The position numbers and the translations under genes are program-made. Below, piece after piece: positions 1 through 7,449 of a stretch of 64,000 nucleotides of DNA. The notes under the pieces were generated by a model, which was not told the DNA's origin, did no database searches, and worked only from the letters and a program-made list of their open reading frames with translations. Source of the DNA: an uncultured Desulfobacteraceae bacterium (lineage in GTDB: Bacteria > Desulfobacterota > Desulfobacteria > Desulfobacterales > UBA5852); assembly GCA_913060875.1 (NCBI GenBank), contig CAJXSL010000001.1, positions 1,205,398 through 1,269,397 of the forward strand. The letters run 5' to 3'. Numbering within the stretch: the stretch's first letter is position 1; each line of letters starts with the position of its first letter.

Positions 1-1326
1 CGGGCGGCCGGCGTTCAGGTGGCACAACCCCATGTAAAACTTGAGATAATAGCGATCCGGCAGGAGGGCATCGAATTTCGCCAATTCGGAAAGGGCCTGT
101 TCCGGCGGCTGGTTTTCCACCACCAGTTTGGCGGAAAACATACCCACGCTGGTCCCCTCGGCCCGCTCCCGGAAATGGGTTCCCGGCACGATGGTGTAGA
201 AGGCCGGTATGCCCAGCCGGGGGTGCATGGTGTTGATCACCAGGACTTCCAGGCCCCTGCGGTCGAGGGCGGATACCAGGTTTTCCACTTCCACGCGGAT
301 ATTGTCGTCGGAAAGATCAGGCAGGGTGGCGATATCGACGCTCGTGGCCGGATTGATGAGAAATCCGGCCTGATCCAGGCGGGTGTATTTGGGCAGGCCG
401 CTGGCCACGTAGTTGGCATTGGAATTGAAATCACCTGCCAGCTGGGCCACTTCGGTCAGGGCCCGGCTCAAGGCCTTTTCAGGACCGGGGGTGGTGCCGG
501 CCGTCCACACCAGTTCGCTGGATTCGGGAAATGTGGTCGGATCGTATGCCATTACCCCCACCGTGGGAATCCCCATGTCCATGGTCATATCCTGCACGTA
601 AAGCTGTATGCCGTTTTTTTGGTATTTCTGCAGCATCTCCCGCACCATGGCATCGTCGGCTGATTCGGGACGAATACCGGGCATCGGGGGCGGTTGGCGG
701 CTGGCCAGGGAAGACACGTGCCGCTCGACGATTTCGCAGATCCCCTGGCTCAGGGCCTCTTCCTGGCAGTTGCCGGCGGAGGGCCCGTTGAATTCGTTGA
801 TGGCGTAGAACCAGTCGAAGGGCACCAGGACCTCCCGACCGGCGGTCAGGTTCCAGGCCCGGGTCCAACGCATGGGGATGGTCTCGAAAACCCTGCAGGC
901 CGCGTCCTGATCTCCGGTGGTGTCGTGGACCGACAGCGCGATGGCGTCGAAGGGCAGGGCGTCTTTTTTGAGATTGGCAAAGGTGTCGACAATGAAATGG
1001 GACGGATCTTTGCAAAAGCTGAAGAAGCTGAAACGCTCCGCCAGTTCCATGATGGCGCTGGCTTCGGCCTGGGCCGGGCTGGCCCCCTTGCCCATCTGTT
1101 TTTTGTTGCCGATGATTTCCCGGGCATCCTTGCCGCAGACGCTGAAAAATACCGGAATATCGAGCCGGCCGTTGTCGATCCGGACGGTATGATCCAGGAT
1201 GTCCAGCTGGGCGCCTTGCAGCCGGTCCCGGTAGGTGGCGATGGTTTCCTCCGGGGACATGATTTTGTCCTGGTCGTAGGTGGAGGTTTTATAAGCGTCC
1301 TGCAGGGTGATTTTGACGTCCGTCAT
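1..1326 (-). CDS. YcaO-domain protein, C-terminus cut by window edge
   Basis: An open frame of 442 codons enters from the left edge, so its C-terminus is missing. It starts at ATG 1326 behind an AAAAGGAG ribosome site. Translation gives a YcaO domain: the segments MELAERFSFFSF (about residue 85) and QGICEIVERHVSS (about 180) are the Glu/Arg-rich ATP-binding motifs of the family. The last residues seen (KFDALLPDRYYLKFYMGLCH) look like a TPR helix pair, as in stand-alone E. coli-type YcaO. YcaO enzymes use ATP to activate backbone amides (azoline or thioamide formation) or act as RimO-linked factors. No RiPP precursor or cyclodehydratase partner lies nearby, so the E. coli-type role is the more likely one. 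Family call sure, substrate unknown. Confidence 0.88.
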   Translation of the reverse strand, partial: MTDVKITLQDAYKTSTYDQDKIMSPEETIATYRDRLQGAQLDILDHTVRIDNGRLDIPVFFSVCGKDAREIIGNKKQMGKGASPAQAEASAIMELAERFSFFSFCKDPSHFIVDTFANLKKDALPFDAIALSVHDTTGDQDAACRVFETIPMRWTRAWNLTAGREVLVPFDWFYAINEFNGPSAGNCQEEALSQGICEIVERHVSSLASRQPPPMPGIRPESADDAMVREMLQKYQKNGIQLYVQDMTMDMGIPTVGVMAYDPTTFPESSELVWTAGTTPGPEKALSRALTEVAQLAGDFNSNANYVASGLPKYTRLDQAGFLINPATSVDIATLPDLSDDNIRVEVENLVSALDRRGLEVLVINTMHPRLGIPAFYTIVPGTHFRERAEGTSVGMFSAKLVVENQPPEQALSELAKFDALLPDRYYLKFYMGLCHLNAGRP

Positions 1327-1343
1327 CGATGGGACTCCTTTTA

Positions 1344-1631
1344 ATTGGTCCAGAAAACCTGGTCCTCTGGGCCAGGTCAGAGATAATTGGCTCCGCCGTA
1401 ATCGTCGTATAGGAATTCAGGAGCCAGAATCCAGAAGTCAGAATAAGGTTTTCGCCTTCGGCGCATTCGATCTTTTTTAAAAGACGGAGCGAAGCGACAT
1501 CAAAATCCTTCTGGCTCCTGAATTCTGACTCCTGACTCCTGACTCCTGACGCCTATTGTCTCTCGTGATTGGAGCATCCCCCCTTTCCAGGGGGAACCCA
1601 AAACCGAGTCCTCCGGGCCTGGATATATACT
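1344..1631 (+). repeat. Dispersed ~280 bp repeat, copy 1
   Basis: First of four copies (others 6601-6874, 16817-17105, 38194-38467). It runs from ATTGGTCCAG to GGATATATACT. The left end folds as CCTGG..CCAGG; the right end is a related CCGGG-type hairpin (diverged here). Inside, an inverted pair GAATTCAGGAGCCAGA / TCTGGCTCCTGAATTC brackets a core with GCCTTCGGC and GGAGCGAAGCGACATC. This copy carries three TGACTCC units before TGACGCC. No open frame is conserved. Confidence 0.9.
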
Positions 1632-1782
1632 TGATAACGATGCTGCGCTCGAATCATTAACAGCTGCAATACTGTCAGCCCGAGGGCTTCAAGGGCTGCC
1701 GGGGCCAATCCTGACGCCGATATACCGCCGTGCAAAAGGCCCATAGGGATGCCCTAAAAGGTTGCGCGGGTGTGTAAATCAA

Positions 1783-1809
1783 AAACCTTGGCCTGACAAG
1801 GTTTTTTTT
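1783..1809 (+). terminator. Rho-independent terminator-like hairpin
   Basis: Stem AAAACCTTG / CAAGGTTTT with a 6-nt loop, running into eight T. No gene is recognisable just upstream (1632-1782 holds nothing coding that I can support), so it may end transcription coming out of the repeat. Confidence 0.45.
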
Positions 1810-1857
1810 GAATTGATTCCTGCGGTTGGATCTGCTAAGACAAGCCCCGTTTCCCGT

Positions 1858-1933
1858 GGGGATGTAGCTCAGCTGGGAGAGCGCAGCGTTCGCAACGCTG
1901 AGGTCGAGGGTTCGAATCCCTTCATCTCCACCA
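1858..1933 (+). tRNA. tRNA-Ala (anticodon CGC)
   Basis: A full 76-nt cloverleaf with encoded CCA. The acceptor arm GGGGATG pairs with CATCTCC and includes G3:U70, the alanine identity pair. The D arm is GCTCAGCTGGGAGAGC, the anticodon arm CAGCG-TTCGCAA-CGCTG gives CGC, and the T arm holds GGTTCGAATCC. It reads GCG codons. A terminator follows directly, so it is probably transcribed alone. Confidence 0.97.
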
Positions 1934-1950
1934 TCAATCGTATAGCCTAA

Positions 1951-1979
1951 GGCCGATCCATCAAGGGTCGGCTTTTTTT
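1951..1979 (+). terminator. Terminator of tRNA-Ala
   Basis: Hairpin GCCGACCC-type (GCCGATCC / GGGTCGGC) followed by seven T, 18 bases after the tRNA CCA end. Confidence 0.8.
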
Positions 1980-2073
1980 ATTTTCCGCTCACGAATCGCG
2001 GTTTGAAGACAAGTTGGCGATAATAGAGCCGCATTTCTCATCCATAGAAAACAGCGAAGGCGTACCAAGTTTC

Positions 2074-2525
2074 TTAAGGCGAGTTTCATTGCGAAGAAGA
2101 ACGATTAGTGGGGCATGTCGCATCCGCCATGGACCGCTGCGTCCATGTTGGCGAGGAAATCTGCTGCCGCAATGTCCAACTGAGGGGGATTAACCCGGAT
2201 ATTTCATGAAATTTTTTCTACGCAATAAATTTTATGCCAATATTCAGGGGTATCAAAACTATATGGCGAATGATTTTCAGGTGACACGTTGTACCCTTCG
2301 TCGATTTTCGAAATCATCGATAAAGTTTCACCCTGCGGGCGCGCCCGAGATGCCCATTGACCGCGTTATCAGGCGCTTGCGGTACATGCGTACAGCGGCA
2401 CCCCTGATGCCTTGTCAATGAACATCGCGAACGCGTGAAATATCCGGGTTAGCGGGGTTTGGGGGGTTGGTCTATATTCTAAAGGTGGCGGGTGGCTACC
2501 AAACCGGATGACCGCCTGCCCGGTT
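2074..2525 (+). pseudogene. Decayed paralogue of the 4019-4546 Cys-rich gene
   Basis: Three blocks match the intact gene at 4019-4546. TTAAGGCGAGTTTCATTGCG matches its codons 3-10. GCCATGGACCGCTGCGT...ATCTGCTGCCGCAATGTCCA matches the RCINGCEGICCRNVQ region. TGGTCTATATTCT onward (2459-2525) matches the segment after it. About 75 bases between blocks 1 and 2 are missing, and a MITE (2193-2449) sits between blocks 2 and 3. Removing the element and one TA restores a gap-free 22-base match across the junction. No usable frame remains. The end abuts the 3' end of the opposite-strand gene at 2549. Confidence 0.8.
2193..2449. mobile_element. MITE-like element flanked by TA duplication
   Basis: A 257-bp element with terminal inverted repeats ACCCGGATATTTCAYG at both ends, flanked on each side by TA (2191-2192 and 2450-2451). 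The flanks join into an uninterrupted paralogue sequence when the element and one TA are removed, which is direct evidence of insertion. It has no transposase frame. TA target duplication suggests mobilisation by an IS630/Tc1-mariner type transposase (inference). A 5'-truncated relative lies at 58467-58636. Lone end motifs lie at 17199 and 43935. Confidence 0.85.
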
Positions 2526-2548
2526 TTGATATCCGTTTTCGTAAGCGC

Positions 2549-2932
2549 TCAAACACCAAGCCATTGCCGGGCTTCCTCGACACGCCTGAAGGTTTGAACC
2601 TCAAAGGGCATATTCTCCATTTCCGAATAGGCCTGGAACATTCTGCCAATGCCATACTCAAGCGGCTGGTCATAAACAAAGGCGGTTTTGCCACCCCGGC
2701 GGACTTCGGATATCCGACTCACGATAGCTGCAATTTCCTTGAGTTGGTCGCCCTGGATTGCAGAAAGATCGGCTTTGGTGACATCCCAAAGGATATGAGA
2801 CGTTATCTGCCCCTCGTAATACTTGACGCCCCAATCTTTCAAATCGTCGGCGGTTATCGCCCCCGATACCGTTACGAGGGTCAGGTCTTTATCCGTTTCA
2901 AAGATTGCCGAAATGGTTCCCATGGTGTCCAT
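2549..2932 (-). CDS. SpoIIAA/STAS-like single-domain protein
   Basis: 127 aa. The pattern (beta-rich N-terminus, GAITADDLKDW, HILWDVTKADLSAI, GKTAFVYDQPLEYGIGRMF, and a closing RQWLG) fits the SpoIIAA-like STAS/SEC14-type fold and is closely like the first half of the neighbour at 3071-3829. Alignment to that neighbour's MGKIE start suggests the true start is the second Met at 2923 (MGTIS). Such proteins are small soluble proteins of unclear function in anaerobes. It probably arose by duplication with the neighbour and lies tail-to-tail with the decayed gene at 2074. Family call fairly sure; role unknown. Confidence 0.75.
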   Translation of the reverse strand: MDTMGTISAIFETDKDLTLVTVSGAITADDLKDWGVKYYEGQITSHILWDVTKADLSAIQGDQLKEIAAIVSRISEVRRGGKTAFVYDQPLEYGIGRMFQAYSEMENMPFEVQTFRRVEEARQWLGV

Positions 2933-3026
2933 TCGTGAAATTATGGGGTTGATCGGAACGCTCTGGGCACTGCGTTAGCCCTTTTAAACCGTATGGGGCG
3001 TGCCGGTCAATGAACAGGACAAAAAT

Positions 3027-3045
3027 CATTTATGGACGGACACTA
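3027..3045 (-). repeat. Solo end of the AGTGTCC inverted-repeat family
   Basis: On the minus strand this reads TAGTGTCCGTCCATAAATG, matching the ends of the element at 32349-32559 and the motifs at 16635 and 40948. No partner end is clear here, so it looks like a remnant. Confidence 0.6.
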
Positions 3046-3070
3046 TTTAAAGCCCTGACCGGGCCGATGT

Positions 3071-3829
3071 TTAATCTTCTGCGGAAAGCCATGCAACGGC
3101 GGCATCGTAGTCGAAAAACTGTTCGAGCCGGAAACCCTGGACATCCATGCAGGTCCTGAAGCGTCTGGCCACTTCGATTCGTTCGGCCGTGTTCGGGATG
3201 AGGATGGCGATCTTCTTGTCGAAACCGGATTTGTATTGGCCGCATTCCGCCGCAAAGGCCATCAGATCCTGCATGTCGGATTGAACGGCGGCATCCCGCA
3301 GGTCGACCAGGATGTGGCGGCCCTCGTGGGAATGGACGGCGATGGACAGCTCATGGATAAGGTTGAGGGTGCGGGTGCGATCCAGCCGTCCGCTTTCGGT
3401 TTTCTGGATGCATCCGCCGATTTTGTAGATGGTGGACCCGGTGACCATTTGATCGTTGACGCCGAGCCATTCCTTGGCTTTGGCAAGATCGCGGAAAAGG
3501 CGGATTTCGAGGGCCAGTCCGGTCATTTCCAGGTAGGTTTCGAACATTCGCCCCAATCCGTAGTCAAAGGTCTCCTTGAAAACGAAGGCGGTCCGGCCCT
3601 GTTCGCGTACTTGGGCCAACCGGCTGGCATAGCGGGCCAGATGGCTGATATCATCGGTGCTGATCGCGGATACGTCGGATTCGGTGAAATCCCACAGCGT
3701 CAGGGGGGTGACGCCGCTTTCGTAGTAGCTATCCAGGCAATCCTGGAAATCGGCCGCCCGCATATGGCCGACCACCTTGAAATAGGTCAGGTCGCGGGGG
3801 TGGTCGTAATTGGTCTCAATTTTTCCCAT
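3071..3829 (-). CDS. Tandem two-domain SpoIIAA/STAS-like protein
   Basis: 252 aa with two related halves. Residues 1-125 contain LTLWDFTESDVSAI, GRTAFVFKETFDYGLGRMF and KEWLG and match the protein at 2549-2932. Residues 130-252 contain GRHILVDLRDAAVQSDMQDL, KKIAILIPNTAERIEVARRF and a closing AVAWLSAED with the same strand/helix rhythm. It has no membrane segment or signal peptide. It is divergent from the Cys-rich gene at 4019, with about 190 bp between, and that gene's decayed paralogue lies beyond the single-domain copy. The pair of families may therefore have been duplicated as a unit. Function not known. Confidence 0.75.
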   Translation of the reverse strand: MGKIETNYDHPRDLTYFKVVGHMRAADFQDCLDSYYESGVTPLTLWDFTESDVSAISTDDISHLARYASRLAQVREQGRTAFVFKETFDYGLGRMFETYLEMTGLALEIRLFRDLAKAKEWLGVNDQMVTGSTIYKIGGCIQKTESGRLDRTRTLNLIHELSIAVHSHEGRHILVDLRDAAVQSDMQDLMAFAAECGQYKSGFDKKIAILIPNTAERIEVARRFRTCMDVQGFRLEQFFDYDAAVAWLSAED

Positions 3830-4018
3830 GGTTTTCCAGTGCCGCCTCAGGGTCTCCGGTAGAACGCAGAATTAGTATACCAGTTGATAAGCCTTAATCC
3901 TATCAGTTTTTACCGCCGATCGCTTGAGGGTGAAACCAAAATCCCGGCTTGCGGTTCTGTGAAGATTCGGTGATAGTGGTGGCGTTGAGCAGACAATAAG
4001 AGACCATTCCAGGATACC

Positions 4019-4546
4019 ATGGGCATTAAGGCGGATTTCATTGCGGCGGAGCGGTTCATCGATCGGCTGCGCCCTGCCGACCGGCAAAAGCTGCATCGGA
4101 TCTGCGGAGAAATCCAGGCGGCCGAGACCGAATTATTGAACCAGGCGGGGCCTGCCATGGATCGCTGCATCAACGGCTGCGAGGGGATCTGCTGCCGCAA
4201 TGTCCAGCTGGGGGCGATCATCGGGGTCTGGGATCTGGTCTACATTCTCACGGCGGCGCCGGATTACCGCGAGCGGATGGCGGCCTGCCTGGCGAAGGAA
4301 GTTCCCCTGTTTGCCGCCGACTGCATTTTTCTCGCAAACGGGGTGGGGCCCTGTATCCTGCCGGCCACCGCCCGGGCGGAGGTCTGTCTGACCACCTTCT
4401 GCAGTTCCACGGACGTCATCGCCCCGGAGATCCGGCAGGTCAAACGGAAATTCTATAAACTCGGCTGGTTCATAGCCTCCCGGAAGCCCCGAATGGCGTG
4501 GGATAGTCTGCTGCGGCTGTTGAGGCGATGGCTTAAAAATCCGTAG
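4019..4546 (+). CDS. Cysteine-rich YkgJ-like putative metal/Fe-S protein
   Basis: 175 aa. The cysteines are grouped: RCINGCEGICC (about 49-59), CIFLANGVGPC (about 102-112) and CLTTFC (about 123-128). The Cx3Cx3CC block followed by spaced Cys resembles the YkgJ (zinc/iron-chelating) family, though I do not see a full match. The C-terminus is basic (RLLRRWLKNP), with no signal peptide. ATG 4019 lies in a GATACCATGGG context with weak ribosome-site signal. A degenerate paralogue lies at 2074-2525. A metal-binding role is inferred from cysteines only. Confidence 0.65.
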   Translation: MGIKADFIAAERFIDRLRPADRQKLHRICGEIQAAETELLNQAGPAMDRCINGCEGICCRNVQLGAIIGVWDLVYILTAAPDYRERMAACLAKEVPLFAADCIFLANGVGPCILPATARAEVCLTTFCSSTDVIAPEIRQVKRKFYKLGWFIASRKPRMAWDSLLRLLRRWLKNP

Positions 4547-4679
4547 AGACGGTCCCCTTCGGTGTGGAGGCTTTATATGGGTTTATCCCTCCGGCAAAGT
4601 CGCTTGCATGGGGCCGCTCTTTCTGTCAATGATGGGCATTCACAATGGGTTCACTTTATAATCAGGGAGGAGGGCGCGC

Positions 4680-5075
4680 ATGTCACGATTCGATCAAACC
4701 GCGTGTATCTGGCCGCTGCTGGTTTTTGCCGTCAAAAACCGTCGGGTGCTGACCTATGCGACGCTCGGCAAGCTGATTGGCGTGCCGCCTGCCGATCTTG
4801 GACGGCTGCTGGAGCCGATCCAGTCCCATTGTATCCTCAAGGGATTGCCGCCGTTGACCAGCATCGTGGTGGACGCCCGGACAGGATTGCCAGGGGAGGG
4901 GTTTATCGCGGCCGACAACGTGCCCCAAGCCCAGGCCGAGACCTTTCGTTTCGACTGGTATGGGGTGCCGGTGCCGTCCCGGGAGGATTACCGCGACGCC
5001 GTGCAGCAGCTGCCCAGCCTGGGGCTTTCCCTGGCCGCCCTGATGCGCCAGTCCGATTCCCGGGAACCGGCCTGA
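4680..5075 (+). CDS. Conserved hypothetical protein, 131 aa
   Basis: Starts at ATG 4680 after a strong GGGAGGAGGG site. The core VLTYATLGKLIGVPPADLGR then LPPLTSIVVDARTGLPGEGF (about 22-75) has the rhythm of the winged-helix domain of O6-alkylguanine transferases (TYG-LA-L-G). The reactive PCHR box is absent, so it is at most an alkyltransferase-like fold. The rest is acidic and soluble. It stands alone between two gene-poor stretches. I do not assign a function. Confidence 0.6.
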   Translation: MSRFDQTACIWPLLVFAVKNRRVLTYATLGKLIGVPPADLGRLLEPIQSHCILKGLPPLTSIVVDARTGLPGEGFIAADNVPQAQAETFRFDWYGVPVPSREDYRDAVQQLPSLGLSLAALMRQSDSREPA

Positions 5076-5108
5076 ACCATATCGCGTTTCCCACCGAAAA
5101 GTTCGGTT

Positions 5109-5132
5109 CTTCTCCCAATTAGTTGGGAGAAA
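5109..5132 (+). terminator. Perfect hairpin after the 4680 gene
   Basis: TTCTCCCAA-TTAG-TTGGGAGAA lies 34 bases after the stop. The stem is perfect but no T-tract follows, so it is a weak terminator or a transcript-end stabiliser. Confidence 0.4.
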
Positions 5133-5152
5133 GGGTCCAAGGGGTATAGGAT

Positions 5153-5323
5153 TCAAGTGGCCAAGGGTTTGTTCTCTGGAGATTTAATCAGAGCTTTCAG
5201 CATTCGCTCGATTGGCCCAATTTTCACTGCTAATTTTGGAAAACGTTTCGATACGTTATATAGATGCAAACAAAGCGCATATGTTTTTTGCCATACTTGC
5301 CATTCTTTGTAATTTTTTAGTAT
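5153..5323 (-). pseudogene. Remnant of a four-helix-bundle (S23-type) protein gene
   Basis: The minus strand reads ILKNYKEWQVWQKTYALCLH..VSKRFP and then directly IERMLKALIKSPENKPLAT and a stop. The first block is the N-terminus and the second the C-terminus of the four-helix-bundle / 23S-intervening-sequence protein family, whose members are usually about 115-125 aa. The middle (roughly 60 codons) is deleted in frame, and the expected ATG start is ATA. The region is AT-richer than its neighbours. It is dead as a gene; such genes are mobile and often decayed. Confidence 0.72.
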
Positions 5324-5445
5324 TTCACCTGGATCCTTGACCCCTTGACGCCTGGAACCCTTATGATCCCGAGATGCCCAAGCGGTAATACCCTGTGACC
5401 CAATTGCTCATTTGCACCAACTATTCGGGAGAAGACCCAAAAGCT

Positions 5446-6294
5446 CTAACTGGAGACATCCACCGCGCCGGATATGCGACGCACGGTGGCTTCCACATAG
5501 GCTGGATCCTCAACTTCCAGTGTGATCGCCCCTGACGGGCACACCGACACGCACCGGCCGCAGCCGCGGCATTCCGGCCCGATAACCGCCCGCCCGTCTT
5601 CGAACCCAATCGCATCCACGAAGCAGACATCCTGCCGGCATTTGCCGCAGCCGGTGCATTGGTCGCGGACCACGTGCACGGAAACGCCGGGCATGCGTGT
5701 CAATTTGGCGCTGATATGCGGCGTGATGTCGGGCAGGATTTTCCACAGGCAGCAGCAGGGGCAGCAGTTGCAGACGGTCAACAGACGGTCCGGCGGGCCC
5801 ACGTTGAGCCAGACACTGTCGAGCTTGTTGCGGCCGATCAGGTGCACCAGACCCAGTTCGCGGCAGCGGCGGGTATGGGCCAGGGCTTCCGCCTTGCTGA
5901 CACGCCGCCCGAATTTGGGGTTGATGTCCCGGGCCGCTTCCCCCATGAACAGGCAGCCCAGTTCCACGGGATAGGTCCGGCAATGGGAAGCGTCCCGGCA
6001 GATGCAGAAATGCATGATCCAGTGATAGCTGGCCTTTTCGATGAAGTAGTCCAGCACCTGGGAGGGAACGGCTAAATCCTCCCGGGGGGCGAGGCGTCGG
6101 TTGACGGGGATGACGGTGTCCCGGGGAAGGTACATGATGTCGTCCCCATCGAAAAGCATACGATCGATCAGTCGGCCGATGATCGGTTGGTGGGACAGGC
6201 GGGCCAGGGCGAAGCGTTGGGCAAAGGTGCGGCGGATGAGGGTCTTGATGCCGTAAGGACTGGCCATGGGCGGTTTCCGATTCTCCCGGATCAT
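5446..6294 (-). CDS. Dicluster 4Fe-4S ferredoxin-domain protein
   Basis: 282 aa. The C-terminal third holds CTGCGKCRQDVC (about 214-225, with an extra residue before the last Cys) and CRGCGRCVSVCP (about 243-254), a two-cluster ferredoxin module. The middle has further cysteines: HFCICRDASHC (about 93-103), ELGCLF, and a dense CNCCPCCC block (about 174-182) that could bind another metal. There is no signal peptide. Start 6294 is uncertain; Met 6267 (MASPYG) is an alternative. This architecture is common in sulfate reducers as an uncharacterised 4Fe-4S protein. Electron transfer is likely; partner unknown. Confidence 0.8.
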   Translation of the reverse strand: MIRENRKPPMASPYGIKTLIRRTFAQRFALARLSHQPIIGRLIDRMLFDGDDIMYLPRDTVIPVNRRLAPREDLAVPSQVLDYFIEKASYHWIMHFCICRDASHCRTYPVELGCLFMGEAARDINPKFGRRVSKAEALAHTRRCRELGLVHLIGRNKLDSVWLNVGPPDRLLTVCNCCPCCCLWKILPDITPHISAKLTRMPGVSVHVVRDQCTGCGKCRQDVCFVDAIGFEDGRAVIGPECRGCGRCVSVCPSGAITLEVEDPAYVEATVRRISGAVDVSS

Positions 6295-6356
6295 GGTGCG
6301 GGCTTAGTGGCAGCGAATCGTTGACGTGCGGGCCGGGTTTCGATTATAGCGCTATC

Positions 6357-6545
6357 ATGCCAACCATCGAATATACCTGTCAACACTGCGGCCACCGGTT
6401 TACCCGCGTTGCCCTGCGGGGGGAGGAGATCCCGCCGCTGCCGTGCCCCCAGTGCCGCACCCCGGATGCCCGGCCGGCCAAAGACGCCGCCAGCCTTTTC
6501 GACGGCATTGCGCCCTTCAGCAGCCTGGCCAAAGATACCAACTGA
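6357..6545 (+). CDS. FmdB-type zinc ribbon protein
   Basis: 62 aa starting MPTIEYTCQHCGHRF, the typical FmdB/CxxC regulatory N-terminus, with a second CPQC at about residue 30. The two CxxC pairs should bind one zinc. Start 6357 is chosen because the family begins at this MP-x-Y-x-C; an upstream in-frame Met at 6321 would add a non-family leader. It is divergent from the ferredoxin gene. FmdB proteins are small putative regulators of unclear target. Confidence 0.8.
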   Translation: MPTIEYTCQHCGHRFTRVALRGEEIPPLPCPQCRTPDARPAKDAASLFDGIAPFSSLAKDTN

Positions 6546-6600
6546 ACGCGCTGACCCGCGGCCGGTCCGGCCGCCTCATTCCTAAGGCGAATGAACGCCG

Positions 6601-6874
6601 AGTATATATCCGGGCCCGGAGGACCCGGCTTTGGGTTCGCCCTGGAAGGGGGGATGCTCCAATCACGAGAGACAATAGGCGTCAGAAGACAGAATTCAGG
6701 AGCCAGAAGGATTTTGATGTCGCTTCGCTCCGTCTTTTGAAAAAAATCGAATGCGCCGAAGGCGAAAACCTTATTCTGAATTCTGGATTCAGGCTCCTGA
6801 ATTCCTATACGACGATTACGGCGGAGCCAATTATCTCTGACCTGGCACAGAGGATCAGGTTTCCTGGACCAAAT
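6601..6874 (-). repeat. Dispersed ~280 bp repeat, copy 2 (inverted)
   Basis: Same element as 1344-1631 in the opposite orientation, from AGTATATATCC to CTGGACCAAAT. It has no TGACTCC run (the segment reads TGTCTTC TGACGCC), which accounts for most of its 14-base shortfall against copies 1 and 3. Confidence 0.9.
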
Positions 6875-6913
6875 AAACAGAGGGCCGCTCGGATTACCGA
6901 ACGGCCCTCTGTT
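6872..6913 (-). terminator. Terminator of the CheW operon
   Basis: On the minus strand, AACAGAGGGCCG / CGGCCCTCTGTT forms a 12-bp stem followed by TATTT. A second hairpin (GCCCCGG / CCGGGGC, about 6919-6943) lies between it and the stop codon at 6950. Confidence 0.75.
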
Positions 6914-6949
6914 GAATGCCCCGGTGATTTCAAGCCGGGGCGGCCTTTA

Positions 6950-7423
6950 TCAGGCGGCCTTCTCCAGGATGGCGATCTCCTGCGGGTCGAACACCCGGTC
7001 GATATCCAGGAGGATTTTGACGGTTTCATCCATATTGGCCATACCCAGGATGTAGTCGGTGGAAACCTGCGCCCCGAAGGACGGGGCCGGCTCGATTTCA
7101 TCCTCCTGCACGTTGAGCACCTCGGAGACTTCGTCCACGATGACGCCCATGCGGGTGGTGGCCTCGGTCCCCCGGATATCCACAACGATGATGCAGGTGC
7201 GGTCGTTGTAGTCGATGGCCTCGATCCCGAAGCGCAGGCGCAGGTCGCTCACCGGAATCACCTGGCCCCGCAGGTTGATGACCCCCTTGACGTAATCGGG
7301 GGTCTGGGGAACGGCGGTGACGGGCAGCATGCCGATGATCTCCTTGACCTGCAGCAGGGGGATGCCATAGTCCTCCCCGGCCAGGCGAAAGGTGAGGTAT
7401 TTGCCGGTCAGATCGGTTTTCAT
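6950..7423 (-). CDS. cheW: CheW chemotaxis coupling protein
   Basis: 157 aa, the usual length. Landmarks of CheW are present: YLTFRLAGEDYGIPLLQVKEI (N-terminal beta), PDYVKGVINLRGQVIPVSDL (about 43-62) and MGVIVDEVSEVLNV (about 95-108). CheW links chemoreceptors to the CheA kinase. It follows the receptor gene at 7450 with a 26-bp gap and is the last gene before a terminator. No CheA, CheR or CheB is in the window, so this is a satellite receptor/coupler set that must use a kinase encoded elsewhere. Confidence 0.95.
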   Translation of the reverse strand: MKTDLTGKYLTFRLAGEDYGIPLLQVKEIIGMLPVTAVPQTPDYVKGVINLRGQVIPVSDLRLRFGIEAIDYNDRTCIIVVDIRGTEATTRMGVIVDEVSEVLNVQEDEIEPAPSFGAQVSTDYILGMANMDETVKILLDIDRVFDPQEIAILEKAA

Positions 7424-7449
7424 GGTGACTCCTTTCTCCTGGGGCTTGG

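Noticed and set aside
1530-1553. Tandem TGACTCC units as a possible CRISPR array
   Set aside because: Units are 7 bp and contiguous without spacers; they belong to the dispersed repeat.
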